A stretch of 64,000 nt of DNA from Manihot esculenta (lineage: Eukaryota > Streptophyta > Magnoliopsida > Malpighiales > Euphorbiaceae). The translations under genes were made by a program, and so were the position numbers. Location of the stretch: NCBI RefSeq assembly GCF_001659605.2, contig NC_035176.2, forward strand, positions 32,358,716 through 32,422,715, read 5' to 3'. The notes beneath the pieces were generated by a model. That model was not told where the DNA came from. It did no database searches and saw only the letters and a program-made list of their open reading frames with translations. How positions within the stretch are numbered: position 1 is the stretch's first letter; each line of letters opens with the position of its first letter. Below, piece after piece: positions 27,258 through 39,571 of the stretch.

Positions 27258-29370
27258 CTACTTGGCAGCTTGTTCTAAGATAGGAACTTTCTTCCAGTCC
27301 TCCTCTAAGGCTCTGCTTTGCAAAGGGGGCAATGAAAACATGTTCACAGTTGAGCTTCCACTCCGAACCTCCTTAAGGACACGCAACGCTGATAGAGTTA
27401 GCTTCAGGTACATGTTCTCCATGTTCTCAATCTCAGCAAGCTCTTTGGGAACTTCAATCGACTGCCCCCTACTTTCAGCTGAAGTTTTGGAGTCACAACC
27501 TTCCACTTCTTCAGTTTCATCAGGTGATATTGACAGTTCATTTCTTGAGAAGAGCCGGTCAAGCATGGTCTCACACTCCTTCACAAGCTTGTTAAGCACA
27601 TGAGTTGTGAAAAATGGCTGCTGCATAACCTTTTGGATGAAGGGCAAACGAACCAGAGCACCACTTCGCTTGTCATATTTCTTCAATATCTTCACAAGTC
27701 CTGTAAAATCAAGTCCAGAAACAAAATCAACTCAAAGCTCTAGAATGAGAATACCAACATGGCAAGCAAATCAGCAGCTTAACCTTGAAATAAGCAATTT
27801 AGCAAAACTTTTCTTTCTTTCTTTTCTTTTTTAACTCTCCTTCCAGATAACTAAATAAGATCATCATGGTCTCCATGGTGCAAAATTCAACCAGAACAGC
27901 TGCTCTGGTTTCAGGATTTGTCCGAGCGATAATCAAGTCCTCCACCAAATATCACAAAAATTATGCAAGCACTTCTTATAACAACAGGACATATTTAGCA
28001 CAACCTTAACAAGTCGCCTAAAACTTGGTTCTAAATAAGGATATGATGATGGCATATTTGGTGAATCTGGTGCATTGTACAAACTACTGGAATTCAATTG
28101 ATGATAGAAGAGGAAAACCAAATTTCAAAGCCCCATTTTTTGTCAACTCACCTGTGTAATTGAGAGCACTGTAATTCTCCAACAAAACCATCTCGCCATG
28201 GAAATTCACAATCTCCCTTCCCACTTCCATCAGTTTTTCATTTGAATCTTTGGCCTTTTTAACTCTGTCTTGCAGCTCCTGCATTCAGACCACAATCACA
28301 AAAAGAAAAATTATAAACGATTGTATGTTCATGAATGCCAATTTCCATTTTGCATACTACAGCAAATGAAAGGGAACAAAACCACCAAGAAACAATTTAA
28401 CCCATCAAGAGAAACACAAATGCCAACCCAATGAATTGAATTATGGGAATACGTCAGAATAAAGCATGAAAAGCTTAACATGGCATGAGTTTCATGTACA
28501 CAGAACATTATAGTAACAAAGAATGTAGAAATATAGCAGACATGTCTTGGGCGGAGGGAATAACCTCTGTTTATTCAGCTGCGGTGCCAATTGACTGACG
28601 TATATGCCATTTAGATCCAGTTCAAATTGTAAAAGCATATTACATGAGAAAATAAATTTACTAAAGAGTTAACTCCACCCTTATCAGATTAAGCCTAATA
28701 TCAGCTACAGCACAGATTTCAAATCACTTTGCAAAACTATAGAAGACAAGAAGGGGAAAAAATCCCTTTCCTTCTTCAAACTGGGAACTGTTAACCAAAA
28801 TTGAAAACTAATTGGGTAAATATAGGTGTTCTCGTCTTCTAATATATAATTATGTGCATTATTTTCTATCGAACATAAAATTCTCACATAATATCAAAAA
28901 ATTTAAATTTCTTATATTGTCACTTAACATTAAATTGAATACTTTTTATTCCAAAAATTGAATTCTTCATATTCCAAACAAAAAAATTCCATCACAACCA
29001 CAGCATCGGGATAATTAATTAAAAATCAGTATCACTTCAATAATACCTTCCATTGGATAACAAAATCCTCTTCTTTTTCAACAATAAAGGAATTAAATTT
29101 CTCCATCTCGTCCTCCAGCAGCCTAACGAAATCAATCACCTCCTTCATCACCTCACCGCCACTCTCCTCCCTGCGATACTCACCGTCTTTCCTATCAGTC
29201 GATGCCACCATCACCGCCTCCAATCTCGGCCGCTTATTCGGCGGCTTATCGCCGTCCTTGGGGTAAATTAGCTTGAGTTGTTTCTTCAAATCTTTGTAGG
29301 ATAAAAACTTGTCTCTCCATTCCGGTAAGGTATCCTCTATCAATATGCTCAGGCTCTTCCAGAACTTCAT
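27258..29370 (-). CDS. SPX: SPX-domain protein (SPX1/SPX2 type), phosphate sensor
   Basis: Three exons: 29047..29370, 28152..28278 and 27258..27700, 297 residues. The SPX domain begins MKFWKSLSILIEDTLPEWRD. It contains the lysine-rich binding surface: SYKDLKKQLKLIYPKDGDK, then LENYSALNYTGLVKILKKYD plus KRSGA across the exon 2/3 junction. The domain ends near PFFTTHVLNKLVKECE. A ~100-residue acidic and helical tail follows, with no EXS, MFS or RING domain, so this is a stand-alone nuclear SPX protein. Such proteins bind inositol pyrophosphates and hold PHR transcription factors inactive when phosphate is plentiful. All splice sites are GT-AG. Two P1BS sites lie upstream, consistent with PHR feedback control. 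Confidence 0.93.
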
Positions 29371-29560
29371 ACCTCAACAGCTGATCAAGACCCCCGTATA
29401 TGGATTATCAATATTGTTCCGGCGACTGAATTCTTCAAATGGTAAAATAGTAAAAAACAACATATTGTGCGAGCTGTGATATTGACAAAAAAAAGGAGCG
29501 AGAGAATAAAAAAAATTAAAATAATAATAATAAAAAGATAAATACGAGAAAAATGTTGGA

Positions 29561-29568
29561 GAATATTC
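29561..29568. promoter_or_regulatory. P1BS element (PHR1 binding site), proximal
   Basis: GAATATTC fits GNATATNC, the palindromic site bound by PHR1-type MYB-CC factors. It lies about 190 bases before the SPX start codon. SPX genes are established PHR1 targets. Confidence 0.65.
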
Positions 29569-29576
29569 GCGGGATA

Positions 29577-29584
29577 GAATATAC
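29577..29584. promoter_or_regulatory. P1BS element, distal
   Basis: GAATATAC fits GNATATNC on both strands. It is 16 bases from the first site, centre to centre, which places both on nearly the same DNA face. Confidence 0.62.
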
Positions 29585-32500
29585 TCGTGCTGTTTTTGTC
29601 CAAGGGATAATCCCTCGCTGTCCACTCGGCTTCTTGTTCTCGGCAGCTTGACTCTTTTCGATTAATGGAATTAAATTTTTTTTATTTCAGAAAAATATTT
29701 TAACAATTGTGTTGCATGAGCAAAGGTATATATTTTTTTTTAACTAAAACTTGAGGATTAGGATCGAAAAGTAAAATATGAAATTTTTTAAATTTATTTA
29801 ATTATTTAATTAAGTCTATAAATATAAATAAATATATATTATATATATATATTTATTATTTTATTTTAATAATATAATTTGATATTTTTTATAACAAAAA
29901 AGTTATAGTACAAATATTTTTTAAATCTCGTTGAGTGAAAAAAAAAAAGCCAATTTTGATAAAAGTTGATGCTTAAAATTCCACAAAACATAATTGGATG
30001 CTTGAATTTATGCTGGCATTTCCTTGCTTAAAGTTCACAATTAACATTAATTATTTGATTAATCTTAGTTAATCCATATCCTTATCAATAGTATTATCTT
30101 TGCCTATCAAATTTTGAAAGGTTTGATAATCTCTATCTATGTAGAATTTGACTCTCACCAATAATGATAACCTCTTTATTCATTCATTCAGTTTTCATTG
30201 TTTTGTGGAAAATATTTTTAAAAAAATATATAATTTTTAATATTTATAATACTTAAAAAATTAATTAAATCAAAAAGATTTTTTTAATTAAATAAAAAAT
30301 CAAAGTATTTCAAATAAATTAAATAATTTTGAAAGTTATTAATATAATTTATTTTTTAAATTTAAATTAAATAATATAAAATAAATTATTTTGCATATAA
30401 AATATTTTTATATTTTTTATTATAAATTATTTTTCTTCAAATAAACGAAATCTTGAAATATATTATGATTGAGTCAAATAGATAATATTATAAATTAATA
30501 TATTTAAATCGGCAAAATACAAATTTGCAATAAAAAGTTTTTCTAAAAAACGAGATTACTTAAAAAACATAATCATTACTCAATGCACTTAGTCCGAGGC
30601 GGAGACGGAGTGCAGATGGCCGCATTGATTTCGGTAAAATATATATATATATATATAATAAAAATTAAAATTTTCAGACTTAATTTCCATTACAGATTTA
30701 AAAAAATAAATTTACATTTAATTATTTTTTTAATGGTTAGTGATATATTTATTTATATTTTATATTATTGATTTATTTTTTATAATAATTTATCATAATT
30801 ATTATATATTTTTATTTTTATAATTATAAATTCACTTTAATTGCATATAAATTTTAATTTGATTGTACTTAAGCATTTATTAAATAACTAAAATCTTAAT
30901 ATATATAATATTTTTTTATTAAAAATAAGTAAATTCATTAGAAGATGTCTAGACTCAGTATAAAGGTGGTCGAGCCTAAAAATTCAAAGGGCCATAATAA
31001 AAAGACCCTAGCAACAAATCACACTGTGCCAAAAGATAATAAATCAACCCAATGTAACCAAAGCCCAAATGAATAAACCCTAGCTATAAACGGGCAAAGA
31101 TCCGAAACCAACAAACTCGGGTAAAATGAAGAATTATGCGCCTTAAATCATCACTTGGAGTAATAGAGCCATTGAATCTAACCATTGCTGTTGAAGAAAA
31201 GAACTCGACATTTATAAGACATCAAAACCCATGGTGGAGTAGAAAAGGAACATGCAAATCAAAACCAACCACCAACATAGAGATAAGTGTTTAAATTTAG
31301 CAATAACAATAATAACAATAGCAACGCACAAGAAAGAGAGCATATCCATCACGAAAATATCATATCCATCATAAAGATGTTCACGATTTGTAATAATTTC
31401 AACTTTTTTTCATAGTTTCGACGAGAGAAAATGAAATAGTTTCAACTTTTTGTCATAATTTCGACGAGAGAAAATAAAATGATATAACACTACCTTTTAT
31501 ATAGTCGATGAAAAATCAAAACAATTCAATTAGAACATTGTAAGCGTTCTCAAAATAACTAACCCATAATCATCAAATAAATTAAAATCACCTTATAAAG
31601 TAACATGTAACACTAAAAAAATTAAAAAAATTAAAAAAAACGATACTAAATAAGACCAAATTGATGATAGTAAGAGAGGATCTCATTGCTGAGTTCTCTT
31701 TTCCTTACTTAATAGTGATGACCGTTGGATTTCTCCGTCCTATTACGAGGCCGAACCGATAGTAGCAGCCCACAATCAGGAAGCTCCTAAACCTCCAAAT
31801 AAGTCAGGCCCAACCTGTTCATCCTCCTGATCGGACTCCTATTTAAGTCACTCAATCGGACCGACCCGGCCCATTTCAGCCTTAAAACCAGCCCTTTCCT
31901 AGGTTCCGATCCTTTTCCCTCAAAACCGGTCACAAGAAAAAAAGGCTGCGGGTCCAGTCATTTCGCAGTCCTGTCCACTCGCACGCCGAAGGGAATTAAA
32001 TGCTTGCCTGACAGAGGGAGGGTCCTGGAGTCATCCGTACGTACGGACCTACACCAAGGAGTAGGTGGTCCTATAGCGGAAAGGCCATCTCGCATGAGGG
32101 AGAAGAGAGAGAATAAAAGAATTAAGTTTTTTTTATAAGTTTACAAAACTCTTGTAAAATCATATTTTCTGGATATCAGATCATCAAATAGGATAGAAAA
32201 AGACCGAACATTAGAAAGACAAAAAAGATTTGAAATCATAAAAAAAAAAAGATTTGAAATCATAAAAAAAAAAAGAAACTGAGAAGAAATTTTCTCTCTG
32301 CCGCTGAAGTAGGAAGAGATATTTTAAAAAAATATATATATTTATGACTTAAACTTATTAATGCATCTAATATAAAATATATAGTATGTATATTAATAAT
32401 TATTATATATATGCATCATACAAAATTAACTGAAATATATTGCATATAATAAGTTTATAAATTAAATACAAAGTATATTATCATATAAAATATAATTTAT

Positions 32501-33740
32501 AGTCGGACTCAAATATTTATCCATTTAATTTCAAGTCTCAACTAAATCAAATTCAAAAAATTGAAACTGGTAAAAATAGATTGAAATTAGTCATTTATGA
32601 ATTGGCTAAAAAGTTTTTTCATTAGTGAGTTAAGTATGAGTTTTTTTTTTTTTCTTTTTCCTTTGAACCATGATTATAATTAATTTGAATTGTCTATTCC
32701 AAATCAAAACTAGCTAAATTCAAATTTTATTAATTTTCTAAATTAAATTTACATTGAGTTAATTGGCTGCTTTTTTTTAATTATAAAAAACAAACAAAGA
32801 TTGTATTATAAATATAAATTATAAAAATTTATGCAGTTTAATCTATAAAATGTTACTATTATGGTTATTTTATTTGAAATAATGTAGCAATTTCTTTCTT
32901 ATAAAAATTAATCAAATCTATGAAACATTTGTATTTTTCTTTAATTTTTTTTAAAGGAAACCTGTTTTTTTTAATAAATTATATAAAATGTGTAATATTA
33001 AAGGAAAAAATAATAATAATTCAAAAAATATAAACATTTATCTTTTTATTTTTTAAATGTATAAAAATAATATATTTTTGTAAAATTAATTATTTTGATG
33101 AAAAATTATTTAAATTTATAAAGAAGTGACATTTTCAAATAATATAAAAAATAAATACTTTAACATACAAAGACAATAACATATTTTTGTAAATAGCAAA
33201 ACAAAATATTATTTTAATTAATAATAATTTTTTTAATTTAATATATTTTCTGCAAAATAATTACTTTTAAAAATAAAAACCAATTTACATAAATTTAGAA
33301 TAAAAATATAGAATTTTTATAATGTTAAATTTATTTTTGTAATGAAGTAAATTAACTTTAGACTATAAAAATTCCCTAAATTAACACTGTAACCGTTTTT
33401 AATCATATTTTAAACTGAAAATTATTAGAGGGGTGTATTCATCAATTTAGAATCGATTGAATTGAATAAATTAAAATTTAAATATTTATAAAAATTAATA
33501 GAAAAATAAATTTAATTTAATTTAATTCAGTTTAATTAATTATTAAAATATTTTTATTATTTATTTAAAATATTTTAATTTAATTTGATTTTATTGTTTT
33601 TTAATTAAAATTAAATTAAATTAATTAAAATTTTAATAATATAAAATTAATTTAAATAAAAAATATAAAATTAAATTAAAATTTTAAATTGATTGGATTT
33701 GTTGTCTTGTTTTGACTTGAATTGATTATTTCTTTACTAT
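29585..33740. other. AT-rich gene-poor block
   Basis: This is more than 4 kb of mostly A/T sequence with no gene. Exceptions are 31398..31485, an imperfect tandem repeat (TTTCAACTTTTT...TTCGACGAGAGAAAAT, twice), and 31670..32140, a notably GC-richer island that looks like a decayed LTR or leader. Also present is 32226..32275, where GATTTGAAATCAT plus an A-run occurs twice. No coding frame is supported. Confidence 0.5.
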
Positions 33741-34037
33741 GATGCCGCTCGGTTTGAAACCGGCTTGTGCCAGGTCCAACCTTAGCGAGAGATGATCACA
33801 GGCTTGGCGCAAATGGGCCTTCTACTGTGTGATGCCATCGGCTCAATCATAGCCTTCTCCTAAAAGGTAACGACAGTGAGTGAAGCCTCGAGAGTGAGGG
33901 GTAACTACTTCACTAGGAAGGCAACCAAAAGCAACTTCTCTCAGAAGGTGGCCCAACCATTCCTATTTTATGGTTCAGTTGCCCAGTCTCTCGTTACTCT
34001 CTCTATCTCGGTTCTAGCTTCATCAAACGCAAGAAAG

Positions 34038-35057
34038 GTTAGTCTTTCTTAATTCTTTGATTGATATTTGTTATGTATTTGATATCATGTTCAAAATTGG
34101 CTGTTGGGATTGTCTGTTTGGTGATCGAGAAAATGCAATTCACTATTGTTATTCTTTTTCTTTGATCAATGCCTTAACATTAGAGACCATTCTTTTGTTT
34201 TTTTTTTTAATGGGTGAATTTGTGTCCAGTTTTTTTATATTATTTTAAAGTTTCTTTTCTCTTCTCTCCATTTCTCCCAATCCAAACAAAGGGTTAGACT
34301 CTATCTTTTTGGGCGATGTTGAGTTCTTGTCCTGGGTTATTGGGGTTAACTTTATTTTTTCTGTCTCTTTTGGAATTGTGCATTGTAATCGATTAATGAG
34401 TATGGCTATGGCATGATTTCTTCACAAAATTTTTGAAAATTTGTTAGTTTCTAAGCCATGGCATTTTCGGGAAACAATTCTCGGCCAATACAGCGTGGGG
34501 AAAAGAAGGGATGAGGTTTCATTTTGAAATTCTGGGATCAACTGGAACACTTACCTTAGTTAACAAAATAGAATTGAAAACACGTGCTATTATAGTTCTT
34601 AAAATAATTTTTTTGGGTCTGGTTTTTTCATTATTTATTAAAATGTGCATTGGGATTGGGGTCAAACTGAAACACAATTTGTTTTGCTCTTAGGTTGCAT
34701 ATTTAATTATTTACAAAGAAGTATCTTGAATATGCACCCAACAACATTAGAGAGATCTTATCAATTTTATTTTTAACAGTTACCTTAGGGATTTGTTCTT
34801 TTCCCTTTTTTTGCTCCCCCTATTTTCTGTTATAATAGGAAGTCACAATCTCTTTAAATGAATTATTTCTTCCTGCTTGTTTGGCTCTTTATCAAGTTTC
34901 TACCAGAAGAGTTTGCTATGAAAATATATTTTTGATCTAATAATCATCAGTGCTTGATAAAGGGGAATGGCTAAAAAGGATCTATATTGCTAAACCACAA
35001 CTAGCTTAGAACTAAGGCTTAGTTGTTGTTGTAACCTTTAGCTGTTGAACTTGGCAG
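34038..35057 (+). other. Predicted RDR6 5' UTR intron
   Basis: AAGAAAG|GTTAG at 34037/34038 and TTGGCAG|AGCACC at 35057/35058 are plausible splice sites. They bracket a T-rich 1.0 kb segment. Upstream, 33742..34037 is GC-richer and CT-rich, as expected for a leader. This is inferred from motifs and composition. Confidence 0.5.
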
Positions 35058-35072
35058 AGCACCGGCAAATTA

Positions 35073-38000
35073 ATGGAGATAGAAAAGAATGAGAAGGATA
35101 CAGTGGTAACTCAAGTCAGTATTGGTGGATTTAATAGTCGTGTCAAGGCAAAAGATCTTGTGGCATATTTGGAAAGTGAGATTGGACTTGTTTGGAGGTG
35201 CAGATTGAAGACATCATGGACCCCGCCAGAGTCCTATCCAAATTTTGACATAACTAACACTGCAGGTGTCCAAAGAACAGACGGGCATAACAAGATAGAG
35301 CCACATGCGTTTGTCCATTTTGCCTCACCTCAATCAGCCACTTGGGCTAAGAATGCTGCAGGGCGCTGTGAACTTTTCTTGAATGACAGGCCACTGAAAG
35401 TTAGTCTGGGTCCTGAAAATCCATATCACATGAATCAGAGAAGGAGAACAACAACTCCCTTTAAATTATCTGACGTGCATGTTGAGATTGGAACGCTTAG
35501 CCGTAATGAATTCTTGGTTGGTTGGAGTGGACCTTCTTCTGGAGTTGATTTTCTTGTGGATCCTTTTGATGGGACATGCAAGTTTTGTTTCACTAGGGAT
35601 ACTGCCTTCTCCGTGAAAGACACAACTGAGCATGCAGTCATTAGATGTGACTTTAAATTGGAGTTCCTAGTGAGAGACATCAATGAGGTGAAACAATATA
35701 CTGATTGGAACACTTCATCACTGGTTATCCTGTTGCAGCTGGTGTCAGCACCTTTTGTCTGGTATAGAACTGCTGACGATGACATCGAAGTGTTAGCTCC
35801 CTTTAATTTGCTGGATGATGATGATCCTTGGATCCGGACCACTGATTTTACCCCTAGTGGGGCAATTGGTCGTTGTAATTCATATCGAGTTTCCATCCCC
35901 CCTCGTCATGGTGCAAAGTTGAATAGGGCCTTGAACTATCTTAAAGAACGAAGGGTGCAGCTGGAATTCCTAAAAATGCCCCTTAAGAATTCAAATGAAC
36001 CAGAGTATGGGATGCCGATGTCAGATGCTTTCTTTTGTATTCATCACAAGGAAGGGATTGCTTTTGAGGTAATGTTCCTGGTGAATGCTGTCATGCATAA
36101 AGGAATATTCAATCAACACCAACTGTCTGACAGTTTTTTTGATTTACTGAGAAGCCAACCTCTGGATGTAAATTTGTCTGCATTGAAGCACATTTGTTCT
36201 TATAAGCGCCCTGTTTTTGATGCTTATTGCTGTCTCAAAGCTGTCCAGCAATGGTTGCTGAATAACCCCAAACTTTTCAAGAGCCCTAAACAGTTGGATG
36301 ATATTGTAGAAATTAGGCGGCTGGCTATTACTCCTACCAGGGCATACTGCCTTCCACCTGAAGTAGAACTCTCCAATAGAGTTTTAAGAAAATATAAAGA
36401 TATTGCTGATAGATTTTTAAGAGTCACCTTCATGGATGAAGGCTTGCAGACAATCAACGCAAACACTCTCACTTATTACGTTGCTCCTATAGTAAGAGAG
36501 ATCACTTCTAACTCTTTCTCTCAAAAAACAAGAGTCTTCAAAAGGGTGAAGGGTATTCTGACTGATGGATTTTACTTATGTGGTCGAAGGTACTCATTTT
36601 TGGCCTTCTCATCCAATCAACTGAGGGATCGTTCTGCATGGTTTTTTGCAGAAAATGCGGAAATTAGTGTTCATCAGATCCGAAGCTGGATGGGGAGGTT
36701 CACCAATAGGAACATTGCAAAATGTGCTGCAAGGATGGGACAGTGTTTCTCCTCTACATATGCAACTGTAGAAGTTCCTTCAGGAGAGGTTAATCTTTCC
36801 CTTCCTGATATTGAGAGGAATGGTTATATATTCTCTGATGGTATTGGAACTATAACTCCAGATCTTGCGAAGGAAGTTGCAGAAAAGTTGAAATTAGATG
36901 CTAATCCACCATGCGCTTACCAGATCAGGTATGCAGGATGTAAAGGGGTTGTGGCTTGCTGGCCAGCACAAGGTGATGGGATCCGTTTGTCCTTGAGGCC
37001 CAGTATGAACAAGTTCCAATCAAATCACACCACTTTGGAAATCTGTTCATGGACCAGGTTTCAGCCTGGTTTCTTGAATAGGCAGATTATTACTTTGCTT
37101 TCCGTTTTGCAAGTTCCAGATGAAATATTTTGGGAAATGCAGTTTGATATGGTCTCCAAACTCGATCAGATGCTCATGGATGCTGACGTAGCATTCGATG
37201 TTATCACTGCATCATGTGCTGAGCAAGGTAATACTGCAGCAATAATGTTGAGTGCAGGTTTCAAGCCCCAAAAGGAACCTCACTTACAAGGCATGCTAAC
37301 TTGTATAAGAGCTGCACAGCTTTGGGGCCTCAGGGAAAAGGCTAGGATCTTTGTTTCTTCAGGGAGATGGTTGATGGGCTGCTTGGATGAGCTAGGGGTG
37401 CTTGAACAAGGTCAGTGCTTTATCCAAGTATCTAACCCGTCTTTGGAAAACTGTTTCTTGAAGCATGGCTCAAGATTTAGTGAGATCAAGAAAAACCTTG
37501 AAGTAATTAAAGGTACTGTGGTGATAGCTAAAAATCCTTGCCTTCATCCTGGAGATGTAAGGATCCTAGAAGCAGTTGATGCTCCTGAACTGCACCATTT
37601 ACATGATTGCCTTATCTTCCCACAGAAGGGTGACAGGCCGCATACAAATGAAGCTTCTGGAAGTGACCTTGATGGAGATTTATACTTCGTTACGTGGGAT
37701 GAAAACCTTATTCCACCAAGTAAGAGGAGTTGGACACCGATGCAGTATAATGCTGCAGAAGCCAAGGTCCTAAATCGCCCTGTCCGTTCTCAGGTAGTTA
37801 TTTGCTCAATTTGAATATTACTCCTTCTGTTCCATAATTTTGTCCTCTTTGCTTTTTCACACATTAATAAATGCATTTTTTATTAACTTTTCAATTATAC
37901 TCATATTAAGTACATTTAATTTTATTGAATACTAAGAAATATTTTGAAAGGTTTCTTAGAAATAAAACAAAATTAAATAGTGTTATAATAGTCAATTTAT

Positions 38001-39571
38001 ATGTTACTATAGTTTAAAAAAAAAGAAAGTGAACAATAATTTTGGAATAATAAAAAAAGGAAAAATGGACAAACATTATGAGACGGAGGGAGTATTTTTG
38101 AAGCCTATTTGACAATTTTGTTTAAGTGGTACTATAATGTGTAGTGGGCAATTCTTTGTCCCTACCATCTTCATTGAACATTCACTTTTCTCTTATTCTT
38201 TTTCTCCCCATGCAAATACTGGATTAAATGATGCCCAAGTCTAGTATACAGTGATAGTTGAAAAACTATTGGTAGGGAGGATTATATGATACCAATGCTA
38301 ATCTTCTTGAACCAACAAAATCTATTATTTTCGCGGCACTATAGTATTGATATATTGTTTGTTTATTATTTGACAATGCATGAAGCCATGAACCATGTAA
38401 ATTATGTGTTGGCATAATTTTGGAATCTATGAATAACATCATGAAGTTCCACGTCTCCACCCCACCAAGGCATATTCTCTTGCTGGTAATGGCAATATTA
38501 TTGTGTTGTTACTTGTGCCTAGAAAATGATATTAGATAGATTACAGTATCACAAAGAAGCATACTTAGTGTATTCTTACTGAAGATTCAGATCCTAGGTC
38601 ATTTCATTAGCCTTTAATTGAGGATATATACTGTTTATAATTCCAATTTTGCCACAAGAAAAGATCTGATTATTTCTGTGTTCTATGTGCAGGATATTAT
38701 AGATTTTTTTGCAAGGCATATGGTAAACGAGAATTTGGGAGCAATTTGTAACGCGCATGTTGTTCGTGCAGACTTGAGCGAGTATGGGGCTCTGGATGAT
38801 AATTGCATAAAACTGGCAGAATTAGCAGCCACAGCTGTTGACTTTCCTAAGACTGGGATGCTTGTAACTATGCCACCTTATCTGAGACCAAAAATGTATC
38901 CAGATTTTATGGGGAAGGAGGACTATCAGTCCTACAAGTCGACCAAAATTTTGGGAAGACTTTATCGCCAGGTTAAAGACGCTTGTGATGATAATGTTGT
39001 AGCTGCGTCTTCAGAGCTCAACATCGTTCCTGGTGACATTCCTTATGATAGGGATCTGGAGGTTTCCGGGTCATCTGATTACATTCTGGAGGCCTGGGAT
39101 CAAAAGTGCTCATATGATGGACAGCTGAAAGGTCTTATGGGCCAGTATAAAGTGAAAAGAGAAGAAGAGGTTGTAACTGGTCATATTTGGTCCATGCCAA
39201 AGTACAACAGCAGGAAGAATGGGGAATTGAAAGAGAGGCTTAAGCAATCTTACAGTGGTCTCAAGAAAGAATTTAGGCAAGTCTTTGAGAAGATGGATTT
39301 GGATTTTGAACAACTCTCAGATGATGAGAAAAACTTGCTGTATGAGCGAAAGGCATCAGCGTGGTACCAGGTTGCATATCATCCCACTTGGATAAAAAAG
39401 TCACTGGAATTGCAAGGGCCAGAAGCTGATGACAGTGCAGCAATGTTGAGCTTCGCTTGGATTGCAGCCGATTACCTTGCTCGAATTAAGATTAAATGCA
39501 GGGGAATTGAAGGTGTCGACACTAGTAAACCTGTCAACTCGCTGGTGAAGTACCTGGCTGATAGGATCTGA
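35073..39571 (+). CDS. RDR6: RNA-dependent RNA polymerase 6 (SGS2/SDE1)
   Basis: Two coding exons, 35073..37793 and 38693..39571, give 1199 residues, about the RDR6 length (~1200) and longer than RDR1 or RDR2 (~1100). The start MEIEKNEKDTVVTQVSIGGF and the intron position, just before DIIDFFARHM, match RDR6. Residues ~1-125 form an RRM-like N-terminal domain with SLGPENPY and NQRRRTT. The core includes RNGYIFSDGIGTITPDLA, ASCAEQGNTAAIMLSAGFKP and the catalytic DLDGD at residues 865-869 inside GDRPHTNEASGSDLDGDLYF. RDR6 copies cleaved or aberrant RNA into dsRNA for DCL4/DCL2. It is required for tasiRNA production and antiviral silencing, in cytoplasmic siRNA bodies with SGS3. The copy appears intact; its only coding intron carries a MITE. 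Confidence 0.96.
37821..38092. mobile_element. Stowaway-like MITE in the RDR6 intron
   Basis: The 272-base element has inverted ends CTCCTTCTGTTCCATAA... and ...TTATGAGACGGAGGGAG, the latter being CTCCCTCCGTCTCATAA in reverse. It is flanked by TA on both sides (37819..37820 and 38093..38094). The 'CTCCCTCCGT' end and TA target duplication are hallmarks of Tc1/mariner-derived Stowaway elements. The interior is AT-rich and non-coding. It starts 27 bases after the intron donor. Confidence 0.85.

Noticed and set aside
27262..27603. 113-residue plus-strand frame over the last SPX exon
   Set aside because: Shadow of the SPX exon; composition follows the minus-strand codons.
32226..32275. Repeat array that might be regulatory
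   Set aside because: Only two copies of a short A-rich unit; ordinary slippage.
35435..35896. 153-residue antisense frame in RDR6
   Set aside because: Shadow of the strongly conserved RDR6 coding frame on the other strand.
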